64,000 nt of DNA from Siphonodentalium dalli (GCA_032622095.1 CP136067.1:94230707-94294706), one strand, 5' to 3'; counted from the stretch's first letter, positions 46,901-55,486 are shown. The notes: generated by a model from the letters alone, not told the origin. Numbers and translations: made by a program.

Positions 46901-48732
46901 GAAAAATTGGTGTTAAATTTCAATAGGAAATTCATGATAGATTTTCATAAATGATCATTTATGTGGTTTTTAATGACAACTTACCACTGGTTCCCCAAAA
47001 CTTCATAAGATAAAGATAAGACCAAGATTATTTAAAAGTCAGAGGTAAAATGTTGTACAAACACAAGCTCTGAAAAGCTTTTGACAAACTAAAGAGAGTT
47101 ATAATTCCCAAATACATAAAATATTTCTTGCTGTGATTTGATTATTGAACCCGAGAGTAGAACCAAGCCTGCAAACGGTGCAAACATCATTTGCGGCATG
47201 AGGTCCCCAGAGAGTGAATTTAGTGATGCCATCCCACAAAGTGGGCGAGCATCACCAAAGTCATCCTCTGGGGACCTCATTCTGCTTAGGCCTCATCTTT
47301 TGGGAAGTATCTATAGTCTCAAATTAACATTGTTTTAGTTACTTTTTCCCTTCTGGGAAGTTTCTATATCTCCTATTTTGCAGGAGATAAAATGCATAAT
47401 CAAGGTGACTAATGGGTGAACATCACCAACTTCAACTGGGGAAATTCAATCCGATCCTAGGTCTCCCATAGCAATTGAGGTTTGAAGAGAATGTTCCGAG
47501 AGGGTGAATTTTAGCCCCTGTATTCTGTAAATGACAAATACACTATTTCAAGGATTGTATAACTGAATCATCGCTGATCCAGTGTATGTGTGAAACATAC
47601 ATTTTAATATATTTTAGTAACGGCTGTGCTGCTGTTTGCAAAACAACAGGAATAGCCATCTCAATAAGGTCAGTTTGCAACAACCAACAGCCAATTAAAG
47701 AACACAGCCATTATAGAACACAGCCATTATAGAACACTATAGAACACAGCCATTATAGAACACAGCCATATAGAACACAGCTATTATACAACACAGCCAT
47801 TATAGAACACAGCCTATAGAACACAGCCATTAAACAGCACAGCCACTAAACAACACAGCCATTATACAACACAGCCATTAAACAACACAGCCATTATACA
47901 ACACAGCCATTATTTTATCACATACAATTTTTGAATCTGTTATACACATAATGGACTTACCTCGATTCGTTCCGATTAGGCAATCACTGTGAAAATGACA
48001 ATTTTTATAGATAAAATAAAGATTCTTTTTCTTAAAGGGGGACTGTACAACAAATCCGTCCACTTTATGGTCCCATCTCCTTTTATACTCAACAGAATAT
48101 ATGCAACAAATTAATGAATTTGAGCCATGGATGAGTACAAAATACACTCCTGCGCTCTATGAACGATATAAAACAAATGATAATTATAATGAAAATGAGT
48201 TAATGACTCGAGTGAATAATTCATTTTCATTATAATTACCATGTATTTTATTCATAGAGCACATGAGTGTATTTTGTACTCATCCATGGCTCAAATTAAT
48301 TCAATTGTTGCATATATTCTGTTGAGTATAATAGGAGATGGGACAATAAATGGCCCGATTTAGTGTACAGTCCCCCTTTAACAGCATCATTTTACCTCAA
48401 AAACATCATAGAAAATTAGCAGGATCACTTAACTATAGGTGTCAATGGGAGAATCCATTTAAAATTCAAAGGGTTAATTAGAGTTCTCACCTCTTTGTAT
48501 TTTTAGCATCTTCCTTGATGTCCTTTACTTCATCGTTTATGATTCTATCGTTCTGTTCTTCCTTGCTGTCCTTTACTCCATCGTTTATGATTCTATGAGC
48601 CTGCTCAAATTGATCATCTTTAATAGCCACGATATCTGGTGTTTCATGATCTAGTTCATCTGTGTTATGAATTGCGTAGAACAAGCATACAGCGAATAAG
48701 ATGATTACCGTCACACCGAGCTTAAACAACAT
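34808..48732 (-). CDS. GXYLT: Glucoside xylosyltransferase-like gene copy B (GT8), seven coding exons, complete
   Basis: Exons in transcript order: 48,491-48,732; 45,011-45,167; 42,854-42,988; 39,367-39,559; 37,595-37,744; 36,888-37,060; 34,808-34,993. All borders are GT-AG and every phase matches, giving 1,236 nt or 411 residues plus stop. The protein has a signal anchor at about residues 2-20, a polar stem to about 80, then a GT8 domain: [50 protein letters not shown] (DTD metal/UDP site), [39 protein letters not shown] and CGKL. These follow human GXYLT1/2 in order; length is near the family's ~440. Known reaction: alpha-1,3-xylose transfer from UDP-xylose to O-glucose on EGF repeats, ER/Golgi lumen. 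Confidence 0.9.
34994..35420 (-). other. Copy B intron 6, part homologous to copy A
   Basis: Shares blocks with copy A (15,849-16,200). No further exon found. Confidence 0.5.
35425..36385. mobile_element. Family P15 TIR repeat, with a SINE-like insert and a nested P4
   Basis: TTCAGTCCCCTGCTACGCTG...CCTGACCACTGCCATCATGT at 35,430-35,476 pairs with ATGATGGCAGTGGTCAAAGC...CAAAGGGACTGAA at 36,340-36,378. Inside, about 35,520-35,890 holds two imperfect units with TCATCACCAAACTTCATA and AGATGGGAGC words, and 36,128-36,307 is a P4 MITE. A shorter copy is at 46,000-46,265. Confidence 0.55.
36128..36307. mobile_element. Family P4 TTAA MITE, partly deleted right arm
   Basis: AACCCTTTCAGTGCCAAGTC to GCACTGAAAGGGTTAA; nested inside P15. 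Confidence 0.75.
36443..36835 (-). repeat. Three tandem copies of the exon 6 3' half and donor in copy B intron 6
   Basis: Units end, in transcript sense, near 36,735, 36,597 and 36,458, about 140-150 bp apart. They repeat the exon segment EGVRLLHGS...[10 protein letters not shown] plus the donor GTAGGT and a G-rich tract. The units read [16 protein letters not shown] and [16 protein letters not shown]. The two distal units keep an AG|GTAG-type donor (one reads AGATCT next to it); the unit nearest exon 6 has lost it. An open frame of 161 codons (36,323-36,808) runs through all of them. Confidence 0.8.
36888..37060 (-). CDS. GXYLT: Copy B exon 6
   Basis: Between ATATTTCAG and GAG|GTAGGT. Reads [40 protein letters not shown] and [14 protein letters not shown]. 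Carries the LHG motif of GT8 enzymes. Same length (173 nt) in copies A, B and C. Confidence 0.9.
37425..37580. mobile_element. Family P5 MITE fragment
   Basis: TTGTTGAACTTATTATCTGA, AGACCATTCCAATGTATACT, GAGTGGGAGAATCCATT and the end GGAAAGGGTTAA. Lies 14 bp past the copy B exon 5 donor, matching the place of the P5-derived array in copy A, so the insertion probably predates the duplication. Confidence 0.65.
37595..37744 (-). CDS. GXYLT: Copy B exon 5
   Basis: Between TTTTTTCCAG and the donor GTATGA. Reads [50 protein letters not shown]. Matches GXYLT GVNSGVMLMN and the (G)DQDLLNI motif. Confidence 0.9.
37745..37960 (-). repeat. 45-bp tandem copies of the exon 5 acceptor border in copy B
   Basis: On the minus strand about five units of TTCAGGTGTGATGTTAATGA then ACTTGACTTTTTTTCCA(G/A) precede exon 5; the last unit is the true acceptor plus exon start. 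Each unit couples a polypyrimidine tract with the first ~33 nt of the exon. The array is open in the exon 5 frame, reading [41 protein letters not shown] and then the exon. Confidence 0.8.
38180..39029. mobile_element. Family P11 TTAA element, about 850 bp, with repeated ACGAG...CTCGT sites
   Basis: Ends TTAACATGTTGAGTGTCAGC and TTCCGGCACTCAACGTGTTAA (shown from CCGG) are inverted copies flanked by TTAA, fitting piggyBac-type elements. The 16-bp word TACGAGTTATCTCGTA or its complement occurs about five times (near 38,199, 38,246, 38,580, 38,788 and 38,850). No transposase frame. Lies in copy B intron 4. Confidence 0.65.
39065..39256. mobile_element. Family P1 palindromic MITE
   Basis: CAGTAATGCCCTAAATAATC to its complement, with a short deletion in the left arm. 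Confidence 0.85.
39367..39559 (-). CDS. GXYLT: Copy B exon 4 (DxD catalytic motif)
   Basis: Between CTTTTGTAG and TTTAG|GTAAGC. Reads [40 protein letters not shown] and [21 protein letters not shown] is the GT8 DxD motif that binds Mn2+ and the UDP-sugar. This exon has no visible counterpart in copy A. Confidence 0.9.
39583..39826. mobile_element. Family P3 TTAA MITE
   Basis: TTAACCCTTTCATGATGGGA through CAGGAAGCTCCAG. Inserted 24 bp before the exon 4 acceptor, in transcript sense. Confidence 0.7.
39828..40255 (-). repeat. Two further copies of the exon 4 border in copy B intron 3
   Basis: 40,213-40,246 matches 30 nt of the exon 4 start almost exactly (GATGTAGAGCACTGAATCAA, CATCCTTTAGTAT). 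A more decayed copy is at 39,830-39,862 (GGTCAATATTCTTTAGCATA). All three borders are followed on the plus strand by a (G)ATGAACAAAT(A)-like stretch and then a TTAACCC-type MITE. Confidence 0.65.
39871..40136. mobile_element. Family P5 MITE, complete reference copy
   Basis: TTATCCCTTTCTATACTAAA, then TGGGTTCTCCCATC, GGTCTATTATTCATTTGGAG, AATGTTCAGATAATAAGTTT and its inverted partner, closing with TCATCAATGGGTGTTTAGTA and AAAGGGTTAA. Its last 45-66 bp are the unit of the two minisatellites at 18,445 and 30,620. Confidence 0.75.
40253..40371. mobile_element. Family P1 MITE, right arm mostly lost
   Basis: CAGTAATGCCCTAAATAATC to GAGCATTACTG with TA on both sides. Inserted inside a duplicated exon 4 border unit. 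Confidence 0.75.
40395..40596. mobile_element. Family P5 MITE fragment
   Basis: TAACTCTTTCTATACTAAAC, ACGAGTAGTTCCCTTAGGAA, CTTATTATCCGAATATTTCC and GTCATCTGCTTTTATTACC. Continues into a P6 copy. Confidence 0.5.
40597..40983. mobile_element. Family P6 MITE, long form
   Basis: TAGCATCACTAACTTCACCC, middle block CCCAAATTGGCAGACGACAC, then the second hairpin to CATACTAAACTCAGGCTTG. Confidence 0.7.
41345..41882 (-). mobile_element. LINE remnant, C-terminal end of reverse-transcriptase ORF
   Basis: The minus frame reads [20 protein letters not shown], then [45 protein letters not shown] and [18 protein letters not shown](T/S)GRW...R.C.LC....GDEYH is the standard C-terminal segment of many invertebrate LINE proteins. 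The following family stretch between GDEY and YIP.YY is shortened. Upstream of about residue 24 the frame is MITE sequence, not LINE. Lies in copy B intron 3. Confidence 0.75.
41883..42334. mobile_element. Family P9 MITE
   Basis: AAATATATGCTATGTTATAT, GGAAGCTCCAAAACATCG, GGAAGGGGAATAAC with an inverted GTTATTACCCTTCC, and the end GACTCGAAAATTAAATGGGC then CTTTAAA. The relative is at 57,574-58,000. The left end has lost its terminal repeat next to the LINE piece. Confidence 0.65.
42854..42988 (-). CDS. GXYLT: Copy B exon 3
   Basis: Between CTTCTTCAG and CCT|GTAAGT; phase 0 on both sides, 45 codons. Reads [45 protein letters not shown]. It matches GXYLT ...Y.I.FP...AAEWKKLFKPCASQRLFLP. It is too short and stop-bounded to show up as a long open frame. 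Confidence 0.9.
44241..44495. mobile_element. Family P6 MITE, short palindromic form
   Basis: CAAGCCTTGAAATAGTGTGT to its complement ending CACTATTTCAAGGCTTG; almost symmetrical, with two inner hairpins. Confidence 0.8.
44715..44835. mobile_element. Family P6 MITE fragment
   Basis: AACTGAATGAGGTTCCCATA, GGTGAATTTGGTGATGC and GAGACCTCATTCTGCAAATA. Confidence 0.65.
45011..45167 (-). CDS. GXYLT: Copy B exon 2
   Basis: Between ATATTTCAG and GAG|GTAATA. Reads [51 protein letters not shown]. Same length and phase as copy A exon 2. Confidence 0.9.
45265..45705 (+). mobile_element. Family P7 TTAA repeat
   Basis: TTGATTCGAGTCGAGGAACT, CAGAGTTATTAGATATCAAT, AGACAGTGGTTAGCATTATT, GTTGTTGTTGTTGGAATCTG, closing CAGGAGTACCTTTAA. 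Lies in copy B intron 1. Confidence 0.7.
45910..46430. mobile_element. P15 copy and P16 repeat
   Basis: 46,000-46,265 has the P15 ends (GCGTTCAGTCCCCCATGCAG and GAGGGGACTGAACTCTG). The flanks GTCCAGTGCATTTATGAG (45,913) and AATAAGTACATAAACCCC (about 46,286) occur together without the P15 insert at 50,972-51,040, so P15 is inserted in an older repeat, here called P16. Confidence 0.55.
46431..47150 (-). other. Copy B intron 1, AT-rich, no gene
   Basis: No exon, known repeat or conserved block seen. Confidence 0.3.
47152..47556. mobile_element. Family P6 MITE
   Basis: CATGAGGTCCCCAGAGAGTG, hairpin to CTCTGGGGACCTCATTCTGC, middle GATTGAGG-like block, closing TGACAAATACACTATTTCAA. Confidence 0.65.
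47690..47912. repeat. 16-bp minisatellite ACAGCCATTATAGAAC
   Basis: About 14 imperfect copies of CACAGCCATTATAGAA and variants (TACAAC, AAACAAC). Absent from the homologous place in copy A intron 1, where the sequence after CAACCAG(AA) differs. Confidence 0.8.
48032..48381. mobile_element. Family P8 palindromic MITE with TTAA target and empty site in copy A
   Basis: TTAA then AGGGGGACTGTACAACAAAT, closing TTTAGTGTACAGTCCCCCT then TTAA. Arms of about 165 bp meet at ATAATTCATTTTCATTATAA. The flanks TTTTC|TTAA|CAGCATCATTT are contiguous in copy A at about 28,276-28,290. Confidence 0.85.
48491..48732 (-). CDS. GXYLT: Copy B exon 1 (signal anchor and stem with internal 48-bp duplication)
   Basis: [20 protein letters not shown] is a type II signal anchor. 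The stem contains two tandem copies of a 16-residue unit, [16 protein letters not shown] and [16 protein letters not shown] (48-bp period, GATTCTAT ending at 48,548 and 48,596). Copy A has only one unit. The ATG is chosen because both copies share it and it is preceded by the same untranslated block ending TATCAAGAGGTGAAGG. Confidence 0.85.
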
Positions 48733-49259
48733 CCTTCACCTCTTGATACTGTAATTAATGAAGCTAGTACATGTAGAACAAGAGATGGACTGTCATCCAG
48801 TGCATACCCCCTTTGTGGCATACCATGAGGTTTGGGGCATACCTATAACCTATGACTGATATACTCAGGATCCACAAATATCTGTATTTTAATATAAACA
48901 AAGATGAATGACTACATGTATAGAACAAAAAACCGAAATAAAAAGATTGAACACGCCATTGAATGTCCTCATGGTGGTGAACATCCATACCAAATTTCAT
49001 TGAGATCCGATTTTTTTTTTCAGCCTTGAGGTATAAAATTGGGATTTTATATTTTATATTTTATGAAATTGTGGTAATATTTGATTATTATCAAGGAGAA
49101 GTCACAATTGCTTAAGTATAATTTACATCAGCCTTCTATGATCCTAATAATTATTAAGGAACACAAGAATCCATTTATAAAATCATTACAATTAGTAAGG
49201 ACACCATTACAATCAGAAATACAGTTTAAATATGCTGTAGGGACATCTGTATATTGTTA

Positions 49260-49429
49260 CAGTAATGCTCTAAGTAATCGACCCCTTAACCACAGCAGAA
49301 TTATGGGTAATTTTTCAGGATTTAGTCGGAAATATGGCTTGTGGCAACAAGCCATATTTCCGACTAAATCCTGAAAAATTACCCATAATTCTGCTGTGGT
49401 TAAGGGGTCGATTATTTAGAGCATTACTG
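49260..49429. mobile_element. Family P1 MITE, loop shortened
   Basis: CAGTAATGCTCTAAGTAATC to its complement. The CATTCATCGGAAAGC centre is missing, leaving arms of about 80 bp. Lies in the copy B leader intron. Confidence 0.85.
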
Positions 49430-49876
49430 TATATGAGGGAGAATTCCTTCTTCCTGGGAGAAATTTAATAAGTGACACAATTTAGGGAGAAGATATCTTC
49501 CACGTCGAATGATCTAGGCTGGACCCTATGGAATATGGAAGGACATGGCTGGATGGTCTGTGTTGGGGTTGGGGGAGTCGCACAGTTTTGGGACGGGTAA
49601 GTACCTGTTAAGGGGATAAGAATCCTGCATATTTCCTGCATTCCATGTGCCAGTAGAGTGTATGACACCACCTTATATTTCATTAAGAAAGTTGATGTTC
49701 CAAACTTATTCTGGATCAACAAAAGAAATTTCAAGTCATGTTTTTTCATGGAATGATGTTGTGTGAGGCATGAAATTTCCAATTGCTGAATTTTTTTTTT
49801 TACCAAAGTCAGGGGGTGACCACCCCCACCTCCCAACCCACCCCCACATATCCCTGACTGACCATAACAGACTCAC
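49430..49876 (-). other. Copy B leader intron, no coding exon
   Basis: A 123-codon frame on the minus strand (49,465-49,836) has no recognisable domain and a low-complexity TPPTPTQT segment. Regarded as non-coding. Confidence 0.3.
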
Positions 49877-50215
49877 CTGTGATGAAATAATAGTAATTTA
49901 AGCTGGACATCGATCATGTAGAAAGAAGCAAAACAAAAGATCTTCTATAATATTATTACTGTATTTTCCCTATGGGACAACAAGTAAAATCTTCAACTTT
50001 TTTAGATAATAGATAGATAAATCGCTGATTTAATATAATGTTCATGTAAATAAACATGGACACTCCACGCTTCAAATGTGACACCAAATTATGAATTTAA
50101 AGCAAATCACTGATGCCTGGAGTGATTTGATACTGGTCACAGCAAAACCACTGATGCATGGAATGATACATTGTCACAGTTCATGGCTGGATTACAAGCA
50201 TTATGAAGATGAATA
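49877..50215 (-). promoter_or_regulatory. Copy B leader exon and promoter block
   Basis: CATCACAG|GTGAGT marks a donor at 49,877. ATATTATTACTGTATTTTCC, CACTCCACGCTTCAAATGTG, ACCACTGATGCATGGAATGA and GATTACAAGCATTATGAAGA are conserved in order with copy A (30,296-30,580). Best explained as an untranslated first exon with its promoter. Confidence 0.55.
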
Positions 50216-50493
50216 AAAGGTCGCTAACCATACATCTGCAGAAAAAGGCAGCTTTTTGGGGGGCGCTGGCTTATTTTTTATCTTTAAATTCCTTTGAAGA
50301 TTGCTCAAGTTATCATCTGGACAACACAAAAATTGTGACTTCTAAATTGAACAAATGCACATAACTCCTAATAAATCATCGGACTGTTACAAAATTCTAA
50401 CCTGACCTGTGGCTTTTGAACTGTGTTTGATTAGTCTATTGTTATATTAACGATTTTCATGGAATTATCTTTGTTCAAACAAAATCATCTGAT
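50216..50493. other. No feature recognised
   Basis: AT-rich upstream flank of copy B; nothing conserved with copy A beyond about 50,215. Confidence 0.3.
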
Positions 50494-50955
50494 CCAAGCC
50501 TGAGTTTAGTGGGCCTGTCATTTGCAGAATGAGGTCCCCAGAGGGTGAATTTAGTGACACTGTGCTGCATAGCAGGCTAGCATCACCAAATTCACCCTCT
50601 GGGGACCCCATTCTGCTTAGGCCTCATCTGCTATGGGAGACATAGACTCTGGGTTGAAGTTCCCAAATGGGGAATATTGTGATGTACACCCATTGGGAAC
50701 CTCGATTATGCAATGTCATCTGCCAATTTGAGGATATAGAGAAACTAAACTAAAAAAGAAATAGAATTTATGTGAAGAAGTTTCCATAGAAGTTTGATAA
50801 TAAAGAAACTTTCCAGAGAAGATGAGACCGAAGCAGAATGAGGTCCCTAGAGGGTGAATTTTGTGATGCTAGCCCTCTATGCAGGATAGCGTCACTAAAT
50901 TCACCCTCTGGGGACCTCATTCTGCAAATGACAGGCACATTAAACTCAGGCTTGA
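50494..50955. mobile_element. Family P6 MITE, most complete long copy
   Basis: AAGCCTGAGTTTAGTGGGCC to GCACATTAAACTCAGGCTT. Inside: left hairpin, the middle GGATATAGAGAAACTAAACT...TTGATAATAAAGAAACTTTC and right hairpin. Terminal repeats of about 100 bp. Confidence 0.8.
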
Positions 50956-50959
50956 TCTG

Positions 50960-51330
50960 GTCACATATTAGTCCAGTGCATTTATGGTTTTACCCAGGAC
51001 AACAGAATTTTTTTTGCAGAAATAAGTACATAAACCCATCATAAACAACATACTAAAAATCAACAAAAGGGAAATTGGTGAAATAAATTTGGGAAATTTT
51101 ATTGGTCAAATAATCATTTTATAGATTTTCTGGGAATGATATTCTGTTCCGAAATCAAGAAACTAAGGTAAAAAAATGGACATGAAATTTGAAGGACTTG
51201 TGAATTTTTTATAAAAACCAACATGCCAAAGGTTTTAGTAAATGAATTTTTTTTTTTGCCAAATGAAATTAGTTTTTGCCAAATGAAATTAGTATTTGCC
51301 AAATGAACTTAATTTTTGGCATTGGCAAAT
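50960..51330. repeat. P16 repeat and a 20-bp TTTGCCAAATGAAATTAG array
   Basis: GTCCAGTGCATTTATGG through AATAAGTACATAAACCCATC is the P16 copy. TTTTGCCAAATGAAATTAGT then repeats about four times at 51,253-51,318. Confidence 0.5.
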
Positions 51331-51474
51331 TGCAGCGTGAACCCTGGGGGTTGGACTATTAAGTAAGAAGTGAATGATTCTTATTAAGAATATGTATTAC
51401 TTACAACAATTTGGCACATAAAAATATACAATCTTAAAAAATAAATCAAATGCAAATCTCTGAATCTGATGGCA

Positions 51475-51951
51475 TTAAAGGTACTCAATCCGAACAGAGG
51501 GTCCCCATCTCAACAGATTCCAAGAACAACAATCCGATCAGAGGGTCCTATATTACTATTTCTTTGGGGGTAAAAAATATTTGATTCGAGCCGAGGAACC
51601 CATCAAACAGAGCTCAGAGTTATTAGATATTGATTTTTGAAATTTGTTCTTTACTCGAGATGAGTACTAATAATTGCCTTCAACTGCCGTAATCTGCTCG
51701 GGATGTGTACACCAAAATCTATTCAAACAGACAAGGATGGATAACTCTAAAATCAAGTGGTAATAATAACGCAATTTTGACTGAGTTCTGGGCCAGAAAG
51801 TATTCCCGATAATGAAAAATAATAGATTTCTAAAATCGATATCTAACAAATCTGAGCTTTGATGGGTGACTTCCTCGACTCGAATCAAATATTTTTGACC
51901 CCCGAAGCCATTGAAATAGTAATTGAGTTTTATCGGATTGAGTACCTTTAA
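51475..51951. mobile_element. Family P7 TTAA palindromic element, both ends present
   Basis: TTAAAGGTACTCAATCCGAA to ATCGGATTGAGTACCTTTAA. Inner blocks ATTTGATTCGAGCCGAGGAA and CTTCCTCGACTCGAATCAAA mirror each other. TTAA at both ends. Confidence 0.75.
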
Positions 51952-52136
51952 CATGGATGCATGATGAACTAATATACAAAATAATATATCAATACAAAGG
52001 TCTGTATGTCAAATGATGGGATGAAATATGATGTGTAATGCACCAAGGGTTTCCACTAGGGGTTGAGGGCATGGGAGACAAACTCAGTCCAAGCAACCAA
52101 CTGCAAATATTTAATTATGGTATGTCAGCCCATCAC

Positions 52137-52345
52137 TTAACCCTTTCAGTGCCAAGTCCGATTTTTGTATCAACCCATATTTCCTTGATCATTTTTCAAA
52201 TTTATTGATTATAATAATGTGATACATTGATGGAAAGCGCTCTAAGTGCTAATAATGTATCACATTATTATAATCAATAAATTTGAAAAATGATCAAGGA
52301 AATATGGGTTGATACAAAAATCGGACTTGGCACTGAAAGGGTTAA
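52137..52345. mobile_element. Family P4 TTAA palindromic MITE
   Basis: TTAACCCTTTCAGTGCCAAG to its complement; arms of about 100 bp. Confidence 0.85.
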
Positions 52346-52765
52346 AGGCACGGATGGCCTTCACAGTTGGTATGCTGTTAAAATAGTCAAACCTGTTAAA
52401 TCTGCCATAAACATAAATAATACTAAAATATGGACATATTTTGTTCTTATACCACTCATAGATATCGCATAAATAGTATGTTATTGTCAAATTTGTATGC
52501 TGTGTTATGTGAACAAAAGTCAGGTTCTGTAACAATTTTGGCTGTTGTTTACATAACAAAGCATACGAACTTGACAATAGCATACTATTTACGTGATTTT
52601 TATCATTGGTATAAGAACAAGGTTTGTCTATGTTTTAATATTCTTTCTCTAATGGCGGTTTTAATGGATGTGACTATTTTAACAGAAATAGCCATCGCAA
52701 ACGGCATCCATGCCCAAATGCTGAACATATAAGGTATTATAAGTAGATTAATCAAGGAATCACAA
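52346..52765. repeat. Repeat flanking P4, shared with 4,240-4,620
   Basis: GTATGCTGTTAAAATAGTCA, TTTACATAACAAAGCATA, ACAAAAGTCAGGTTCTGTAA and TATGTTTTAATATTCTTTCT match the sequence beside the P4 copy at 4,623 (4,245-4,620), where two inverted halves also face each other. An older palindromic element hosts the P4 insertions at both sites. Confidence 0.5.
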
Positions 52766-53024
52766 TTAACCCTTTCATGATGGGGGCTACACTAGTGCAG
52801 CATTCAAGATCCGGTGCCAGTGCATTCTTGTATATGCGAGTCTCCCATAGGGAGCCTCACATATATAAGAGAATGCACTGGCTTACAAGATCAAGGTAAA
52901 TATTGTTTGGGCAATGCATTCTCTAATATATGCGAGGCAACCTATGGGCGACTCTCTATATAAGAGATTGCATTGGCACAGGGTTTTTGCAAAAATTCAG
53001 AAAGCTCCAGTCACGAAAGGCTGA
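52766..53024. mobile_element. Family P3 TTAA MITE
   Basis: TTAACCCTTTCATGATGGGG through GAAAGCTCCAGTCACGAAAG. The flank ATGCTGAACATATAAGGTA(A)T lies on both sides (52,719 and 53,031), so the insertion sits in a small tandem duplication. Confidence 0.7.
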
Positions 53025-53161
53025 ATCAAAATGCTGAACATATAAGGTAATATAAGTAGATTAATTTAAGGAATCACAAGTAAATAATAACTGTTTTTAT
53101 TTTTGACAAACTGAAAGGTTTATATGATCAGTTCATATCAGGATAGAATCATAGCAACGTA

Positions 53162-53299
53162 CAGTAAGCCCTAAATAATTGACTCCTTATTTAGAGCAGT
53201 GAGAGCTTTCCGGTGAATGGCAACAAGCCACATTTCTGACTAAATCCTGAAAAGTTACCCATGCTGTGGTTAAGGGGTCGATTATTTAGGGCATTACTG
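53162..53299. mobile_element. Family P1 MITE, left arm mostly deleted
   Basis: CAGTAAGCCCTAAATAATTG to GGGCATTACTG. Confidence 0.75.
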
Positions 53300-54034
53300 T
53301 ATATCCAGGCACAGTCAGAAGCTTTTAGCGATGTACACCTCGATATCTTTCAGAATGCGGCTGGATAACTATCGATTTGCATCGCCTTGAAAAATATTAT
53401 TTGCCATAAAATGGTCAACTAGTGGTCAACGTTGACAAAGACAAATGAAGTATTTTCGTTTATCACTCACTGTTGGTTTTATATAGTGGGATATACACAA
53501 ATGATATATACTTTAATCTGTGGGTCGGGTAGGGGAATGTGTCAGAGGGGAGATATGTGCCAGGGGGAAAGGGACCATAAAACTTAAAAGGGACAAGCAG
53601 AAACCCAGTCTCTTTGAAAAGCCAATGAAACTCTTATCGGATGCACGTCTCTAGATTTGTCGATTATATTTCATTTCTACGACGAAGTGACATTCCCAAC
53701 ATGACGTATTAACCGTTTCCAAATATGGAGTGCATTCCTGGCATAATAAATATTTGTGAGAATCGTAGAACTATTTAGTTATAAATACAACAAGATGCCG
53801 TTGACTGATAAAAACTGATGCCTCCTATATTGCGATAAGTATAATAAATTATGGATATATCGCCTGCATTCAGTTTTCCAACAATATTTGTGCTTGACAA
53901 TGCGTGGGAAAATTGTCAGCATATCATTGACCTCTGATCTCTGAAGTGATCTGTTAAGCCATAAATGAAATAGCACGTAATATGTGCCACTCTTCAATGA
54001 AATGGCGGGAATCCCATCAATACAGAAACTGATT
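53300..54034. other. No gene recognised
   Basis: Mixed sequence without exon or repeat signatures that I could support. Confidence 0.3.
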
Positions 54035-54258
54035 TTAACCCTTTCAGTGCCAAGTCCGATTTTTGTATCAACCCATATTTCCTTGATAATTTTTCAAATT
54101 TATTGATTATAATAATGTGATACATTGATGGAAAGAGCTCTTAGAGCTCTAAGAGCTCTTTCCATCAATGTATCACATTATTATAATCAATAAATTTGAA
54201 AAATGATCAAGGAAATATGGGTTGATACAAAAATCGGACTTGGCACTGAAAGGGTTAT
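54035..54258. mobile_element. Family P4 TTAA palindromic MITE, near-perfect
   Basis: TTAACCCTTTCAGTGCCAAG to its complement, arms of about 108 bp meeting at AGAGCTCTAAGAGCTCT. The last TTAA is TTAT. Confidence 0.85.
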
Positions 54259-54371
54259 TAAATCACAAATCTAGAGATGTACACCAGTTAGGATTTTTGT
54301 CAGTGCTAGGGGAAAAGGACCATAAAAGGGACTCACTGCCCCTCTAGTGGAAACCTTGATCAACCAATATA

Positions 54372-54585
54372 CAGTAATGCCCTAAGTAATGGACTCCTTA
54401 ACCACATCAGAATTATGGGTAACTTTTCAGGGTTTAGTCGGAAATATGGCTTGTTGCCATTTATGGGAAAGCTCTCAGTGAAAACTTTCCGATAAATGGC
54501 AACAAGCCATATTTCCGACTAAATCCTGAAAAGTTACCCATAATTCTGCTGTGGTTAAGGAGTCCATTACTTAACGGCATTACTG
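54372..54585. mobile_element. Family P1 palindromic MITE
   Basis: CAGTAATGCCCTAAGTAATG to its complement with TA flanks. Confidence 0.85.
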
Positions 54586-55274
54586 TATTTATTATAGATG
54601 CTCCATCTCTTCCTATCAACAATTCCAACAACAACGAAAACACAGACAAAACTCAAGATTCGTCTATAAAGTCATTTGGGGTTGCTTCGATGGCCGCATG
54701 TTACTGATGTCGGACTTTGAGTTGCAAGGCGCGTTCACCATCACATTTGGGTTTCGAATGCCACCCAATCCAACAAATGTTCATTGTCTCAAAATCACAT
54801 GCTAACATTTCGTCGGCTTCTATAAGGCATGCGATGACATTTCAAGTAGCTATGCATTGCTTGTCCGCATAAAGAAATAGTCCCAGATAAATAAAGACTC
54901 TTTGACTTATTTAATGGCATATATTTAATGAATTAAGTTTCAAACTCTTCGTTCATTAGAGTTTGTTGGAAAAAATATTGGAAGCCAAAGTATTTTGAGA
55001 CGTAGCATACGGAATGTAAACAGATGAGAAACCGGAAGTCAAAGGCCACCTGGCACTATTTCCTGTTATGCAACAAATGTTGCGTATCACAATTTATAGA
55101 ATGTAATAAGGGTAGGATCATGTAATAAAAATTAATATTAATTCATAGACGCGTTTCCGGACATGGGTCTTCGATTCATATTTATTATTTTATACCCAGG
55201 AAACTATTTTAAAACCTGTTATAGGAAGAGATACAGTATCTTTATCATTAAAAATTATTATCAACTGATATATA
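54586..55274. other. No gene recognised
   Basis: Moderately CpG-containing DNA at 54,650-54,860. The stretch TTTCCGGACATGGGTCTTCG near 55,150 also appears in similar form before the P1 copy at 15,009 (14,895), so both P1 copies sit in copies of another repeat. Confidence 0.35.
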
Positions 55275-55486
55275 CAGTAATGCTCTAAATAATCGATTCC
55301 TTAACAACAGCAGAATTATGGGTAATTTTTCAGGATTTAGTGGGAAATATGGCTTGTTGCCATTCATCGGAAAGCTCTCAGTGAGAGCTTTCCGATGAAT
55401 GGCAACAAGTGATATTTCTGACTAAATTCTGAAAATTACCCATAATTCTGCTTTGGTTAAGGACTCGACTATTTAGGGCATTACTG
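55275..55486. mobile_element. Family P1 palindromic MITE
   Basis: CAGTAATGCTCTAAATAATC to its complement with TA flanks. Confidence 0.85.
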
